A stretch of DNA of 51,928 nucleotides, taken from NCBI GenBank assembly GCA_021821365.1, contig JAKACN010000005.1, forward strand, positions 1,734-53,661, given 5' to 3'. This document shows positions 26,954 through 37,500 of this stretch, piece by piece. Source of the stretch: Pseudomonadota bacterium (GTDB lineage: Bacteria; Pseudomonadota; Gammaproteobacteria; Burkholderiales; Burkholderiaceae_D). A model generated the notes under the pieces. That model ran no database searches. It was not told the DNA's origin and saw nothing but the letters and a program-made list of their open reading frames with translations. Position 1 is the stretch's first letter. Each line of letters starts with the position of its first letter. Position numbers and translations under genes: made by a program.

Positions 26954-27331
26954 TCATTGCGGCGGCCTGGCCATTCGCTCGCCTTCTTCGACCGCGTGCC
27001 TGAGCTGGTTGGCGAAATACGGTTTGTGCAGCACCGTGAATTCGAAATCCAGCTTGTCCGTAAGCAGGTAGCCGAAACCGGAGGAAAAAATGATCCTGAT
27101 CGACGGCGCGCTCGCCGTCATGATCTGCGCCAACTCAATGCCGGACATGCCGGGCAACTGCACGTCCGCGATCAGCGCATCGAAGCTGCGCCCGCGGGAG
27201 GCGGCGAGCGCATCTTCCGCGCACGATACGCCGTGCGGACGATGGCCGAGCTCTTCGAGCATGTCGCACAGAATCTGCAGGAAATCGCTGTTGTCTTCGA
27301 CGACAAGAATCCGCAGCGATGCGGCCGTCAT
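26954..27331 (-). CDS. Stand-alone response regulator receiver domain protein
   Basis: 'LRILVVEDNSDFLQILCDMLEELGHRPHGVSCAEDALAASRGRSFDALIADVQLPGMSGIELAQ'; no output domain. Start chosen at MTAASLRI. Confidence 0.85.
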   Translation of the reverse strand: MTAASLRILVVEDNSDFLQILCDMLEELGHRPHGVSCAEDALAASRGRSFDALIADVQLPGMSGIELAQIMTASAPSIRIIFSSGFGYLLTDKLDFEFTVLHKPYFANQLRHAVEEGERMARPPQ

Positions 27332-27569
27332 GCCGGCACACCGGAGACGGCGAGCGGCGCATGTTCGGCGCGGGTGGTGACTATCGGCGTGAATGGCGGC
27401 ATGGTATGCGTGTCTGATGATTGGAATGCGCGGCACGTATTCTCGCAAACCCGCCGCTGTCGACAAGGCGCACTGACCGGTTTCCAAACACGCTTTTGCG
27501 TTTGATCAAACTGCTTTGCGGCACGTGAAACCGGAGCCGCACGCATGCGTGCGACTTTTCTGTTTTTCG

Positions 27570-27583
27570 TTGACTCAGATCAA
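27570..27583. promoter_or_regulatory. FNR/Anr-like box TTGACTCAGATCAA
   Basis: One mismatch to TTGAT-N4-ATCAA; about 98 bp upstream of the phbB-like start. Confidence 0.6.
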
Positions 27584-27680
27584 CGAGAACCCATGCATCG
27601 CCACAGCGCATCGTCTACCCTGAATGAAGCTGGAACGTGTCGGCTGCACTATCCATCCGGCCGAAAGCAGGGGACCGATC

Positions 27681-28403
27681 ATGAAGCGGACTGCCATTGT
27701 CACCGGGGGCACACGCGGCCTCGGCAAGGCAATTTCCATTGCGCTGCAGGCGCAAGGCTACGATGTTGCCGCAGTCTATTGCAGCAATGTGGGCGCGGCA
27801 CAGGCGTTCAGCACCGCCACCGGCATCCGCTCGTACAAATGGGATGTGTCCGATTACGAGGCCTGCCGCGAAGGCATCGCCGCCATCGAGAAAGACCTCG
27901 GCCCGACCGATATCCTGATCAACAATGCCGGCATCACCAGCGACGCCATCCTGCATCGCATGACGCCGGAGCAATGGTGGCGCGTGATCAACAACGACCT
28001 CGGTTCGGTGTTCAACATGTGCCGCAACATCATTGGCGGCATGCGCGAACGCGGCTTCGGTCGCATCGTCAACATCAGTTCCGTCAACGGCCAGAAAGGG
28101 CAGGCCGGCCAGACCAATTATGCGGCAGCCAAGGCAGGCATCCTCGGCTTCACCCGTTCGCTGGCGCTGGAAGGCGCGCGCAAGAACATCACGGTGAATG
28201 CGGTGGCACCCGGCTACTGCGATACGGACATGGTGGCCGCAGTCCCGCCGGACACGCTCAAGACCATCGTTGCGGGCATCCCGGTCGGGCGGCTCGGCAC
28301 GCCGGAAGACATCGCGCGCGTGGTGGCATTCCTGGCGAGCGCGGAAGCGGGCTTCATCAATGGCGCAACATTCTCGGTGAACGGAGGGCAGTACATGATT
28401 TAG
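27681..28403 (+). CDS. phbB: Acetoacetyl-CoA reductase (SDR family)
   Basis: 'AIVTGGTRGLGKAISIAL', 'ILINNAGITSDAILHRMTPEQWWRVINNDLGSVFNMCRNIIGGMRERGFGRIVNISSVNGQKGQAGQTNYAAAKAGILGFTRSLA'. Confidence 0.88.
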   Translation: MKRTAIVTGGTRGLGKAISIALQAQGYDVAAVYCSNVGAAQAFSTATGIRSYKWDVSDYEACREGIAAIEKDLGPTDILINNAGITSDAILHRMTPEQWWRVINNDLGSVFNMCRNIIGGMRERGFGRIVNISSVNGQKGQAGQTNYAAAKAGILGFTRSLALEGARKNITVNAVAPGYCDTDMVAAVPPDTLKTIVAGIPVGRLGTPEDIARVVAFLASAEAGFINGATFSVNGGQYMI

Positions 28404-28460
28404 TCCGGGCGAGGCATGCGCGCAGCAGCCCGGCGATTTCACGCAAGGAAGGAGAACGTC

Positions 28461-28907
28461 ATGTTCAAGACCATCCTGGTGCCGACCGACGGCTCGACAC
28501 TGGCCGAACAAGCCATCCACGAAGCCGTCCTGTTTGCGAAGGAGAGCGACGGCTATGTGGTCGGCCTGTCCGTGGCCGAGCCCTATCCGTTCTCTCCCAT
28601 GGCCGAAAGCAGCATGACGCAGGAATGCGCGCATTACGAGGACCGCATGATGGAGCGCGCGCGGCGCAACGTGCAGAAGGTGGCCGAGGAGGCCAGGGCC
28701 ATGAAGGTGCCTTGCGAGACCGTGGTCGAGCAATCATTCTCGCCCTATGAGAAGATCATCGATACCGCGCGCAACATGAGCTGCGATGTGATTTTCATGG
28801 CATCGCATGGGCGCAAGGGCTTGAGCGAGTTGCTGCTCGGCAGCGAAACGCAGAAGGTGCTGGCGCACTCGACCATTCCGGTCCTGGTGATCCGCCAGCA
28901 TACGTAA
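28461..28907 (+). CDS. Universal stress protein (UspA family)
   Basis: 'MFKTILVPTDGSTLAEQAIHEAVLFAKE', 'DVIFMASHGRKGLSELLLGSETQKVLAHSTIPVLVIR'. Confidence 0.95.
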   Translation: MFKTILVPTDGSTLAEQAIHEAVLFAKESDGYVVGLSVAEPYPFSPMAESSMTQECAHYEDRMMERARRNVQKVAEEARAMKVPCETVVEQSFSPYEKIIDTARNMSCDVIFMASHGRKGLSELLLGSETQKVLAHSTIPVLVIRQHT

Positions 28908-28937
28908 ACCAGAATCAGACAGCTACGAAAGGCGATC

Positions 28938-29393
28938 ATGTTCAAGAAAATCCTGATACCGACCGACGGCTCCACGCTGGCAACGACAGCAGCGCAGGCC
29001 GGGGTCGAATTCGCAAAGCAATGCCAGGCCGAAGTGGTGGGCGCGTTCGTCGCGCCCGATTACCACTATCCGATCGGCGTGGAGATCATTCCGCCCAGCT
29101 ATCCGACCGAAGAAGAATACAAGGCATCGATCGCGCGCACCGGCGAAGCCTATCTTGACGGCGTGCGGAAGGCAGCGGCGGAAGCCGGATTGAAATACGC
29201 CAGCGTCGTCGCGTATTCCGAGCAGACGGCGCAAAAGATCGTGGAGATCGCGCAGCAGGAACAATGCGATCTGATCTTCATCGGCTCGCATGGCCGCAGC
29301 GGCCTCGGGCAATTGCTGCTCGGCAGCGTCACCAGCAAGGTGCTCGCGCTGTGCGACATCCCTGTGTTCGTCTATCGCATGAAGAAGACCTGA
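28938..29393 (+). CDS. Universal stress protein (UspA family)
   Basis: 'MFKKILIPTDGSTLATTAAQAGVEFAKQ', 'DLIFIGSHGRSGLGQLLLGSVTSKVLALCDIPVFVYR'. Confidence 0.95.
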   Translation: MFKKILIPTDGSTLATTAAQAGVEFAKQCQAEVVGAFVAPDYHYPIGVEIIPPSYPTEEEYKASIARTGEAYLDGVRKAAAEAGLKYASVVAYSEQTAQKIVEIAQQEQCDLIFIGSHGRSGLGQLLLGSVTSKVLALCDIPVFVYRMKKT

Positions 29394-29408
29394 CATAGAA
29401 AGTCTGAC

Positions 29409-30260
29409 ATGTCTTACAGAACGGTTCTCGTGCATGTCGATGCCTCGCGGCACGCACACACGCGCGTCGGTATTGCGGCCGCGATCGCGGCGCAGCAGGA
29501 GGCCCATCTCGTCGGCGCCGCGACCAGCGGCGTTTCCAGGACCATCTACCAGACAAGCCTGATCGACGAAGCCGCCCCGCACGCGGCACAGCATCTTGCG
29601 CTGCATCTCGATGCCTTGCGCGCGCGGGCGGGCAAGGCGCTGCTGGAATTCGAAAGCCAGGCGCGCGGCATGGAGGTCCGTTCATTCGAAAGCATGCTGA
29701 TCGACGACGAGGCCGGGGCCGGCATCTGCCTGCGGGCGCGTTACAGCGACCTGGTCGTCATCGGCCAATTCGACCCGGACGAACCCTCGCCGGTCGTGAT
29801 GCCCGACTTTCCCGAGTTCGTGGTCCTGAATTCGGGACGGCCGGTCCTCATCGTTCCCCATGCGGGTCGCCTCGACGTGCCGGGCCGGCGCATCGTCGTC
29901 GCATGGGATGCCGGCGTCAGTGCCACCCGCGCGCTGGTGAATGCGCTGCCGATGCTCAAGCACGCGCAGGCAGTGGACGTGGTCGTGTTCAATCCCGGTG
30001 CCGATGGCAAGGCGCACGGCGAACAGCCGGGGGCGGACATTGCGCTTTACCTCGCGCGCCATGGCGTGCGCGTCAACGTGGTCCCGCAGCGGACCGAGGC
30101 CGACATCGGCGAAGCGCTGCTGTCGCTGGCCGCCGACATCGGCGCGGACCTGCTGGTGATGGGCGGCTACGGCCATTCCCGCTTCCGCGAGTTGCTGCTG
30201 GGCGGCGTGACACGTACCGTCCTGCAATCCATGACGATCCCCGTGCTGATGTCGGGATGA
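29409..30260 (+). CDS. Universal stress protein, two-domain type
   Basis: 'MSYRTVLVHVDASRHAHTRVGIAAAIAAQQEAHLVGAA' and C-terminal 'ADLLVMGGYGHSRFRELLLGGVTRTVLQSMTIPVLMSG'. Confidence 0.92.
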   Translation: MSYRTVLVHVDASRHAHTRVGIAAAIAAQQEAHLVGAATSGVSRTIYQTSLIDEAAPHAAQHLALHLDALRARAGKALLEFESQARGMEVRSFESMLIDDEAGAGICLRARYSDLVVIGQFDPDEPSPVVMPDFPEFVVLNSGRPVLIVPHAGRLDVPGRRIVVAWDAGVSATRALVNALPMLKHAQAVDVVVFNPGADGKAHGEQPGADIALYLARHGVRVNVVPQRTEADIGEALLSLAADIGADLLVMGGYGHSRFRELLLGGVTRTVLQSMTIPVLMSG

Positions 30261-30317
30261 TGCCGGACTGATGTCAGGCGAGATGCACGCCGTTCCCTTC
30301 GACGCTTCCTGCAATCT

Positions 30318-30331
30318 TTGATGTCCGTCAA
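30318..30331. promoter_or_regulatory. FNR/Anr-like box TTGATGTCCGTCAA
   Basis: One mismatch to TTGAT-N4-ATCAA; TAGCAT at 30354-30359 is placed as a -10 would be for a class II activator site. Confidence 0.55.
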
Positions 30332-30540
30332 TCAATTTTCATCCGGCGCTCCGTAGCATCGGTGGGGAGTGCTTTCCAATCGATTCGCACCGGCCTTGGT
30401 GAGATAATGAATCGAAAGGATCAACGCGGGATTGTTCACCACAGGCTCCAGGCGGACTGTTGGAATACGTTGCGAGCGGGCCGGTACCTTGCGCGCAATC
30501 GTCTTTCAAAAGCCTGCCAGCTTTTCGAAAGGGAATTGCC

Positions 30541-32589
30541 ATGCCGTACAGTACCGAAGCCATCCGAACCATCGCCCTGCTCGGGCATACCGCCTCCGGC
30601 AAAACGAGCGTCGCTGAAGCGCTGTTGCACAAGGTGGGCATGATCCCGGGTCAGGGCAGTCTCGAACGCGGCAGCACCGTCTGCGACTACGATCCGCTCG
30701 AACGCAAATACCAGCATTCGCTTTACTCCGCTATCGTCCACCTGGACCATCTCGATACGCGCATCCACATGATCGATACGCCCGGCTTTCCGGATTTCGC
30801 CGGGCAGGCGATCGGCGCGCTGCCCGCCGTGGAAACCGCGGCGGTGGTGATCAACGCGCAATCCGGCATCGAGATGATGACCACGCGCATGATGGAGATG
30901 GCGCAGCAGCGCAACATGTGCCGCATGATCATCGTCAACAAGATCGATGCGGAAAACATTGACCTGCCCGGCCTGGTGATGCGCATCCAGGAAACCTTCG
31001 GCAAGGAATGCCTGCCGATCAACCTGCCCGCGGGCGGCGGCACGAAAGTGGTCGACTGCTTTTTCAATCCGGCCGGCGAATCCGATTTCTCCTCGGTGGC
31101 GGAAGCGCATCGCGCGCTGGTCGACCAGGTAGTGGAAGTCGACGCCGACCTGATGTCGCTCTATCTCGAGCAAGGCGAGATCGCGCCCGAGCAATTGCAT
31201 GCGCCCTTCGAGCAGGCGCTGCGCGAAGGCCACCTGGTGCCGATCTGCTTCGTTTCGGCGCGCAACGGCGCGGGCATCGGCGAACTGCTCGATGTGTTCG
31301 TGAAGCTGATGCCCAATCCCTCCGAAGGCAATCCGCCGCTGTTCTATCGCGACGATGTGAATGCGCCCGACCAGCGCGCCGAAATCCATGCCGTCACCGA
31401 TCCGGACAAGCACGTGCTCGCGCACGTGTTCAAGATCGCGGTAGATCCGTATGTCGGCAAGCTGTCGGTGTTCCGCATCCACCAGGGCACCGTGCGGCGC
31501 GACAGCCAGCTGTACATCGGCGATGCGCGCAAGCCGTTCAAGGTCGCGCACCTGTACCTCCTGCAGGGCAAGGAGCAGGTCGAAGTGCCGGAAGGCGTGC
31601 CGGGTGACATCTGCGCGGTGGCGAAGGTCGAGGACATCGCGTTCGATGCGGTGCTGCACGATGCGGCCGAAGACGACCACATCCATCTCAAGCCGCTGCC
31701 TTTCCCGCTGCCGATCTTCGGCCTGACCATCGAACCGAAGAAACGCGGCGACGAACAGCGCATGTGGGAAATCCTGAACAAGCTCACCGCCGAAGATCCC
31801 TGCCTGAAAGTCGAACACCAGGTCAGCACCAACGAAACCGTGCTGCTCGGCCTGGGCGAGTTGCACCTGCGCGCGGCGCTGGAACGCATGATGGACGTGT
31901 ACAAGATCGAAGTCTCCACCCGTCCGCCGAAGATCGCGTATCGCGAAACGATCGCCGGCCGTGCGGAAGGCCATCACCGCCACAAGAAGCAGAGCGGCGG
32001 CGCCGGACAATTCGGCGAAGTGTTCCTGCGCGTCGAGCCGCTGCCGCGCGGCGAAGGCTTCCAGTTCGTCGATGCGGTCAAGGGCGGCGTGATTCCCGGC
32101 CAGTTCATTCCCGCCGTGGAGAAGGGCATACGCCAGGTACTGGATGCAGGCCCGCTGGCCGGCTTCCCGATGCAGGATGTGCGCGTCACCGTGTACGACG
32201 GCAAGAGCCATCCGGTCGATTCCAAGGAAGTCGCTTTCGCCACGGCCGGCCGCAAGGCATTCATCGACGCGGTCCTCAAGGCACGTCCGATGGTGCTGGA
32301 GCCGATCGTCAATGTCGAGATCGTCACGCCGGAAGAAAACATGGGCGACATCACCGGCGACCTGTCCTCCAAGCGCGGGCAGGTGAGCGGCATGCAGACG
32401 GCGCAGGCCGGCACGGTGGTCGTGACGGGTCAGGTGCCGCTGTCGGAACTCAACGGCTACCAATCGCGCCTGCATTCGACCACGGGCGGGCGCGGCAGCT
32501 ATACCGTGGAGTTCAGCCATTACGACCCGGTGCCGCCGACGGTGCAGCAGCGGCTGGCGGGCCAGTACAAGGCGGCGCCGGAGGAGTGA
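30541..32589 (+). CDS. Elongation factor G-like protein (EF-G paralogue)
   Basis: 'IALLGHTASGKTSVAEALL', 'IHMIDTPGFPDF', 'IIVNKIDAEN', 'GLGELHLRAALERMMDVYKIEVSTRPPKIAYRETI', 'VTPEENMGDITGDLSSKRGQVSGM'; lacks the canonical RGITI switch I motif. Confidence 0.9.
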   Translation: MPYSTEAIRTIALLGHTASGKTSVAEALLHKVGMIPGQGSLERGSTVCDYDPLERKYQHSLYSAIVHLDHLDTRIHMIDTPGFPDFAGQAIGALPAVETAAVVINAQSGIEMMTTRMMEMAQQRNMCRMIIVNKIDAENIDLPGLVMRIQETFGKECLPINLPAGGGTKVVDCFFNPAGESDFSSVAEAHRALVDQVVEVDADLMSLYLEQGEIAPEQLHAPFEQALREGHLVPICFVSARNGAGIGELLDVFVKLMPNPSEGNPPLFYRDDVNAPDQRAEIHAVTDPDKHVLAHVFKIAVDPYVGKLSVFRIHQGTVRRDSQLYIGDARKPFKVAHLYLLQGKEQVEVPEGVPGDICAVAKVEDIAFDAVLHDAAEDDHIHLKPLPFPLPIFGLTIEPKKRGDEQRMWEILNKLTAEDPCLKVEHQVSTNETVLLGLGELHLRAALERMMDVYKIEVSTRPPKIAYRETIAGRAEGHHRHKKQSGGAGQFGEVFLRVEPLPRGEGFQFVDAVKGGVIPGQFIPAVEKGIRQVLDAGPLAGFPMQDVRVTVYDGKSHPVDSKEVAFATAGRKAFIDAVLKARPMVLEPIVNVEIVTPEENMGDITGDLSSKRGQVSGMQTAQAGTVVVTGQVPLSELNGYQSRLHSTTGGRGSYTVEFSHYDPVPPTVQQRLAGQYKAAPEE

Positions 32590-32695
32590 CGCGAGGTCTT
32601 TGAAGGCAAACCCGCGCCGGCATTGCATCGTGTCGGCGTAGGTCTTTCCGCGCAGACACGCTATTATTACCCCTTGTTTTAGAAGGGGTATTTCC

Positions 32696-33964
32696 ATGAA
32701 TCTGCGGAGTCTGCTGAAAAACGCGCTCATCCGGGTGCTGGCGGTTTCCCTCACCGTGGCGGTGGCCGCCGCCGTTCTCGGTTACCTGCATGAGCGCGAA
32801 TCGGCGGAAGACGGCTCGATCCGCATGCTGCGTATCGAAGCGCGCCGCGTCGTTCCGCCCTCTGTCCTGGAATTGCCCTCACCGGCCCGTGAACAGGCAC
32901 TCGCCAAAGCCATCGAGGGTATGGTCGGCGGCATCTTCTCGGTGGCCGAGGTGTATTCGGCGGATGGCGGGAAGATTGCCGAAGCCGTGCAGCCCGGATT
33001 CGACGATATCGAGGAAGCATTGAAAAAGCTGCCGCACGGAGCGCCGCCACCGGGCGGCGGCTACGATTCGGCCATGGTGCTGGGCCAGCAGGTATTGCGC
33101 GTCTTCACGCCGCTGGCGACGTCACGGGGCACGGTGATCGGCTACCTCGAAGGCGTGCGCGTGCTCGACGAGGTCGAGCTGGCCAACATCCGCCAATCGG
33201 CCATCGTATCGGCGCTGCAGGCGGCAGCCTCGGTGCTGGTGTGCGCACTGGTGCTCGCGCCGCTGCTGACCAATCTGGCGGTGAAGAATTTCCGTCGCGC
33301 GCAATCCCTGCTGGAAGCGCATATCAGCGTGCTCGAAGCACTCGGGCGCGCCATTGCCAAGCGCGATTCCGACACCGGCGCGCACAACTACCGCGTGGCG
33401 TGGGTCGCCGCGCGGCTGGGCGAAGAGGCGGGGCTGGAGCCGGCGCAGATGCGCAGCCTGATCGCCGGCGCCTTTCTGCACGACGTCGGCAAGATCGGCA
33501 TTCCCGACGCCATCCTGCTCAAACCCGGCAAGCTTGATGCGGAGGAATTCGCGGTCATGCAGCAACACGTGGCGCTGGGCGGCCAGATCGCGGGCGAGGC
33601 GGGCTTTCTGGTCAACGCGCGCGAAGTGATCGAAGGACATCACGAGAAATGGGACGGCTCGGGCTATCCGAAGAAGCTCGCCGGCGCAGCGATACCGCTT
33701 GCGGCGCGCATCTTCTGCATTGCCGACGTGTACGACGCGCTGCGCGCCAGGCGCCCGTACAAGGAACCGTTCAGCCGCGACAAGGCGCTGGACATCATGC
33801 GCGAGGGCAGGGGGAATCATTTCGATCCGGCGCTGCTGGACCTGTTCGAACAGCTGGTCGATGAAATCGAAACGCGCGCCATTCTGGCGACGGAAGGGGA
33901 AACGACGGCGTTGATGCGGGAGATGGCGCACCGGCATTTCTTTTCGGATGCCGATGTCGATTGA
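32696..33964 (+). CDS. Membrane-bound HD-GYP domain phosphodiesterase
   Basis: 'GAFLHDVGKIGIPDAILLKPGKL', 'VIEGHHEKWDGSGYPKKLAG', 'RIFCIADVYDALRARRPYKEP'; two predicted TM segments. Confidence 0.92.
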   Translation: MNLRSLLKNALIRVLAVSLTVAVAAAVLGYLHERESAEDGSIRMLRIEARRVVPPSVLELPSPAREQALAKAIEGMVGGIFSVAEVYSADGGKIAEAVQPGFDDIEEALKKLPHGAPPPGGGYDSAMVLGQQVLRVFTPLATSRGTVIGYLEGVRVLDEVELANIRQSAIVSALQAAASVLVCALVLAPLLTNLAVKNFRRAQSLLEAHISVLEALGRAIAKRDSDTGAHNYRVAWVAARLGEEAGLEPAQMRSLIAGAFLHDVGKIGIPDAILLKPGKLDAEEFAVMQQHVALGGQIAGEAGFLVNAREVIEGHHEKWDGSGYPKKLAGAAIPLAARIFCIADVYDALRARRPYKEPFSRDKALDIMREGRGNHFDPALLDLFEQLVDEIETRAILATEGETTALMREMAHRHFFSDADVD

Positions 33965-33970
33965 CGCTGC

Positions 33971-34429
33971 TTACCTGATCGGCAGCTTGGTGGTATTCTT
34001 CACTTCTTCCATGACGGCATACGTATGCGTCTCGCGCACGCCGCGCAGTTGCAGCAGCGACTTGCCGAGGAATTCGCGGTACGCGTTCATGTCCTTCACG
34101 CGCGCTTTCACGAGATAATCGAAGCCGCCGGCGACCATGTGGCATTCCTGCACTTCGGGGATTACCTGCACGCTGCGCTTGAAGGCTTCGAACACTTCCG
34201 GCGTGGTGCGGTCGAGCACGACTTCGATGAAAACCAGCAGCGACACGTCGAGCAACTGCGGGTTGAGCTGCGCGGTATAACCGAGGATGTAGCCGGCCTC
34301 CTGCAGCTTGCGCACGCGCTCGAGGCAGGCCGCCGGCGACAGGTTCACGCGAGACGCCAGCTCCACGTTGCTGATGCGGCCGTCGTTCTGCAGTTCGGAC
34401 AGGATTCTCTTGCTGATCTTGTCGAGCAT
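33971..34429 (-). CDS. Lrp/AsnC-family regulator, divergent from putA
   Basis: 'MLDKISKRILSELQNDGRISNVELASRVNLSPAACLERVRKLQEAGYILGYTAQLNP'; start chosen at MLDK. Confidence 0.93.
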   Translation of the reverse strand: MLDKISKRILSELQNDGRISNVELASRVNLSPAACLERVRKLQEAGYILGYTAQLNPQLLDVSLLVFIEVVLDRTTPEVFEAFKRSVQVIPEVQECHMVAGGFDYLVKARVKDMNAYREFLGKSLLQLRGVRETHTYAVMEEVKNTTKLPIR

Positions 34430-34583
34430 GGCGTCCTTCTCGTAAGAATTTTGTTCGGCGCGATTGTCCCACAAAATACAAAATTTCGATAGGGACCGAG
34501 ATTTCCAGAATTAATCCATACGAAAGCTTACTACAATCGAATCATCGTTTTTCGTGACCGATTCATTTTTCGTACGGATTCCT

Positions 34584-37500
34584 ATGTTGATTGTTTCTCG
34601 TGAAGTAAGCGCCGCGCCTGCGCCGTTTTCCGCATTGCACGCCGAAGTCGCTCCTGCCGCGAGCCCGTTGCGCGCGGCCGTCACCGCTGCTTATCGCCGC
34701 GACGAGCGCGAAGCCGTGCTCTGGCTGCTGGCGCAGGCGAAGGTCAATACGACCGCGCAGGAACGCACGCAATCGCTGGCGCGCGAGCTGGTCGATGCGG
34801 TGCGTGAGAAGCGCACCCGCTCGTCGGGCGTCGATGCGCTGATGCATGAATTCTCGCTGTCGTCGGAAGAAGGCGTGGCCCTGATGTGCCTGGCCGAAGC
34901 CTTGCTGCGCATCCCCGACCACCAGACCGCCGACCGCCTGATCGCCGACAAGATCAGCAAAGGCGACTGGCGCAAGCATCTCGGCGAATCGCCTTCGCTG
35001 TTCGTGAATGCCGCCACCTGGGGCTTGCTGATCACCGGCAAGCTGGTCGGTACCAGCAGCGAGCAGGGCCTCGGCGCCGCGCTGACCAAGCTGATCGCCA
35101 AGGGCGGCGAACCGCTGATCCGCAAGGGCGTCGACCTGGCGATGCGCATGCTGGGCAACCAGTTCGTCACCGGCCAGACCATTGCCGAAGCGCTGGCCAA
35201 CAGCCGCGACAACGAAGCGCGCGGCTATCGTTATTCCTACGACATGCTGGGCGAAGCGGCGCTGACAATGGAAGATGCCGAGCGTTACTTCCGTTCCTAT
35301 GAAAGCGCGATCCATGCGATCGGCAAGGCCTCCAACGGGCGCGGCATCAAGGAGGGCCCCGGCATCTCGGTGAAACTGTCGGCCCTGCATCCGCGCTACT
35401 CGCGCGCGCAGCGCGAGCGGACGATGAACGAACTGCTGGTCAGCCTGAAAAAACTGATCCTGATCGCGAAGCAATACAACATCGGCCTGAACATCGACGC
35501 GGAAGAGGCGGACCGCCTCGAACTGTCGCTCGACCTGATGGATGCGCTGGCGTTCGATCCGGACCTCGCCGGCTTCGACGGCATCGGCTTCGTGGTGCAG
35601 GCGTACCAGAAGCGCGGCCCGTTCGTCATCGATTATCTTGCCGACCTCGCCCGCCGCAGCAAGCGCAAGTTCATGATTCGCCTCGTCAAGGGCGCCTACT
35701 GGGATGCGGAAGTCAAGCGCGCGCAAGTGGACGGCATGTCCGGCTTTCCGGTGTACACGCGCAAGGTGTATTCGGACGTGTGCTACCTGGTATGCGCGCA
35801 GAAACTGCTCGGCGCCACGGATGTCATCTATCCGCAGTTCGCGACGCACAATGCGCAGACGCTCGCATCGATTTATATCTGGGCGCAGGAATACGGCGTG
35901 ACCGATTACGAATTCCAGTGCCTGCACGGCATGGGCGAAACGCTGTACGACCAGGTGGTCGGCGACGACAAGCTGGGCAAGGCCTGCCGCATCTACGCGC
36001 CGGTCGGCTCGCATGAAACCCTGCTCGCCTACCTGGTGCGCCGCCTGCTGGAAAACGGTTCGAATTCCTCCTTCGTGAACCAGATTGTCGATGAAAGCGT
36101 TGCTATCGACAGCCTGATCGCCGATCCGGTCGAGGTGGCGAAAAAGCTCGACGGCACGCCGCATCCGAACATTCCCTTGCCGCTCGACATGTTCGGCATG
36201 GAACGCAGGAATTCGGCTGGCATCGACCTGAGCAATGAAGATGTGTTGCGCCATGCCGATGCCGCGTTCGCGCGTTTCGGCAACAAGCAGTGGGAAGCCG
36301 CGCCCCTGCTTGCCATTGCAACGGAGAACGCCGTGCAGGCCCAGGCCGTGACCAATCCCGCGGACCATCGCGACGTCGTCGGCCAGGTAATCGAAGCCGG
36401 CGCGGAAGACGTGGAAAGCGCGCTGAGTTCCGCCGAAGCCTATGCGACCGACTGGCAAACCACGCCGCCAGCCACGCGCGCGACGGCCTTGCGGCATGCG
36501 GCGGACTTGCTGGAAGAGCACAAGCTGGAACTGATGGCGCTCGCAGTGCGCGAGGCCGGCAAGTCGTTGCCGAACGCGATCGCGGAAGTGCGCGAAGCCG
36601 TCGATTTCCTGCGCTACTACGCGCAGCAGGTGCAGGACGGCCCGAACACCTACGCACTGGGTCCGGTAGTGTGCATCAGCCCGTGGAATTTCCCGCTTGC
36701 CATTTTCATCGGCGAGGTCAGCGCGGCGCTGGCTGCAGGCAATGTCGTGCTGGCCAAGCCTGCCGAGCAGACGCCGCTGATCGCGCATCGCGCGGTGCAA
36801 CTAATGCATGAGGCCGGCGTGCCGCGCGGCGCGCTGCAACTCCTGCCGGGTCGCGGCGAAACCGTCGGCGCGGCATTGACAGCGGATGCGCGCGTGCGCG
36901 GCGTAATCTTCACCGGGTCGACGGAAGTTGCGCAATTGATCAATCGCACGCTGGCGCAGCGCGCCGTGAGAGAATCGCGCGAGATTCCACTGATCGCCGA
37001 GACCGGTGGACAGAATGCCATGATCGTCGATTCCAGCGCGCTGCCGGAACAGGTGGTGCAGGACGTGCTGACCTCGGCATTCGACAGCGCCGGCCAGCGC
37101 TGCTCCGCATTGCGCGTGCTGTGCCTGCAGGCAGACATTGCCGACAAGACGATCCGCATGCTGAAAGGTGCGATGCAGGAATTGCGCATCGGGAATCCCG
37201 ATCGCCTCGTGACCGACATCGGCCCGGTGATCGATGCGGATGCGCAGAAGGGATTGCTGCGACACATCGAGCGCATCAAGACGCATGCGCGCGATTTCCA
37301 TCAGCTTTCCTTGCCCGATGATTGCAGCAACGGCACCTTCGTGCCGCCGACGGTCATTGAAATTTCCGCATTGTCGGAACTGCAGCGCGAAGTCTTCGGC
37401 CCCGTCCTGCATGTGATCCGTTATCAGCGCGACCAGTTGCCGCAACTGATCGACGACATCAATGCGACCGGTTATGGTCTCACGCTCGGCATCCACTCGC

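Noticed and set aside
27500-27514. TTTGATCAAAC palindrome as a fourth FNR box
   Set aside because: Half-sites overlap without the required 4-bp spacer.
30436-32754. 772-aa minus-strand ORF opposite the EF-G-like gene
   Set aside because: Antisense shadow of an unmistakable EF-G-family protein.
34563-36800. 745-aa minus-strand ORF opposite putA
   Set aside because: Antisense shadow of putA.
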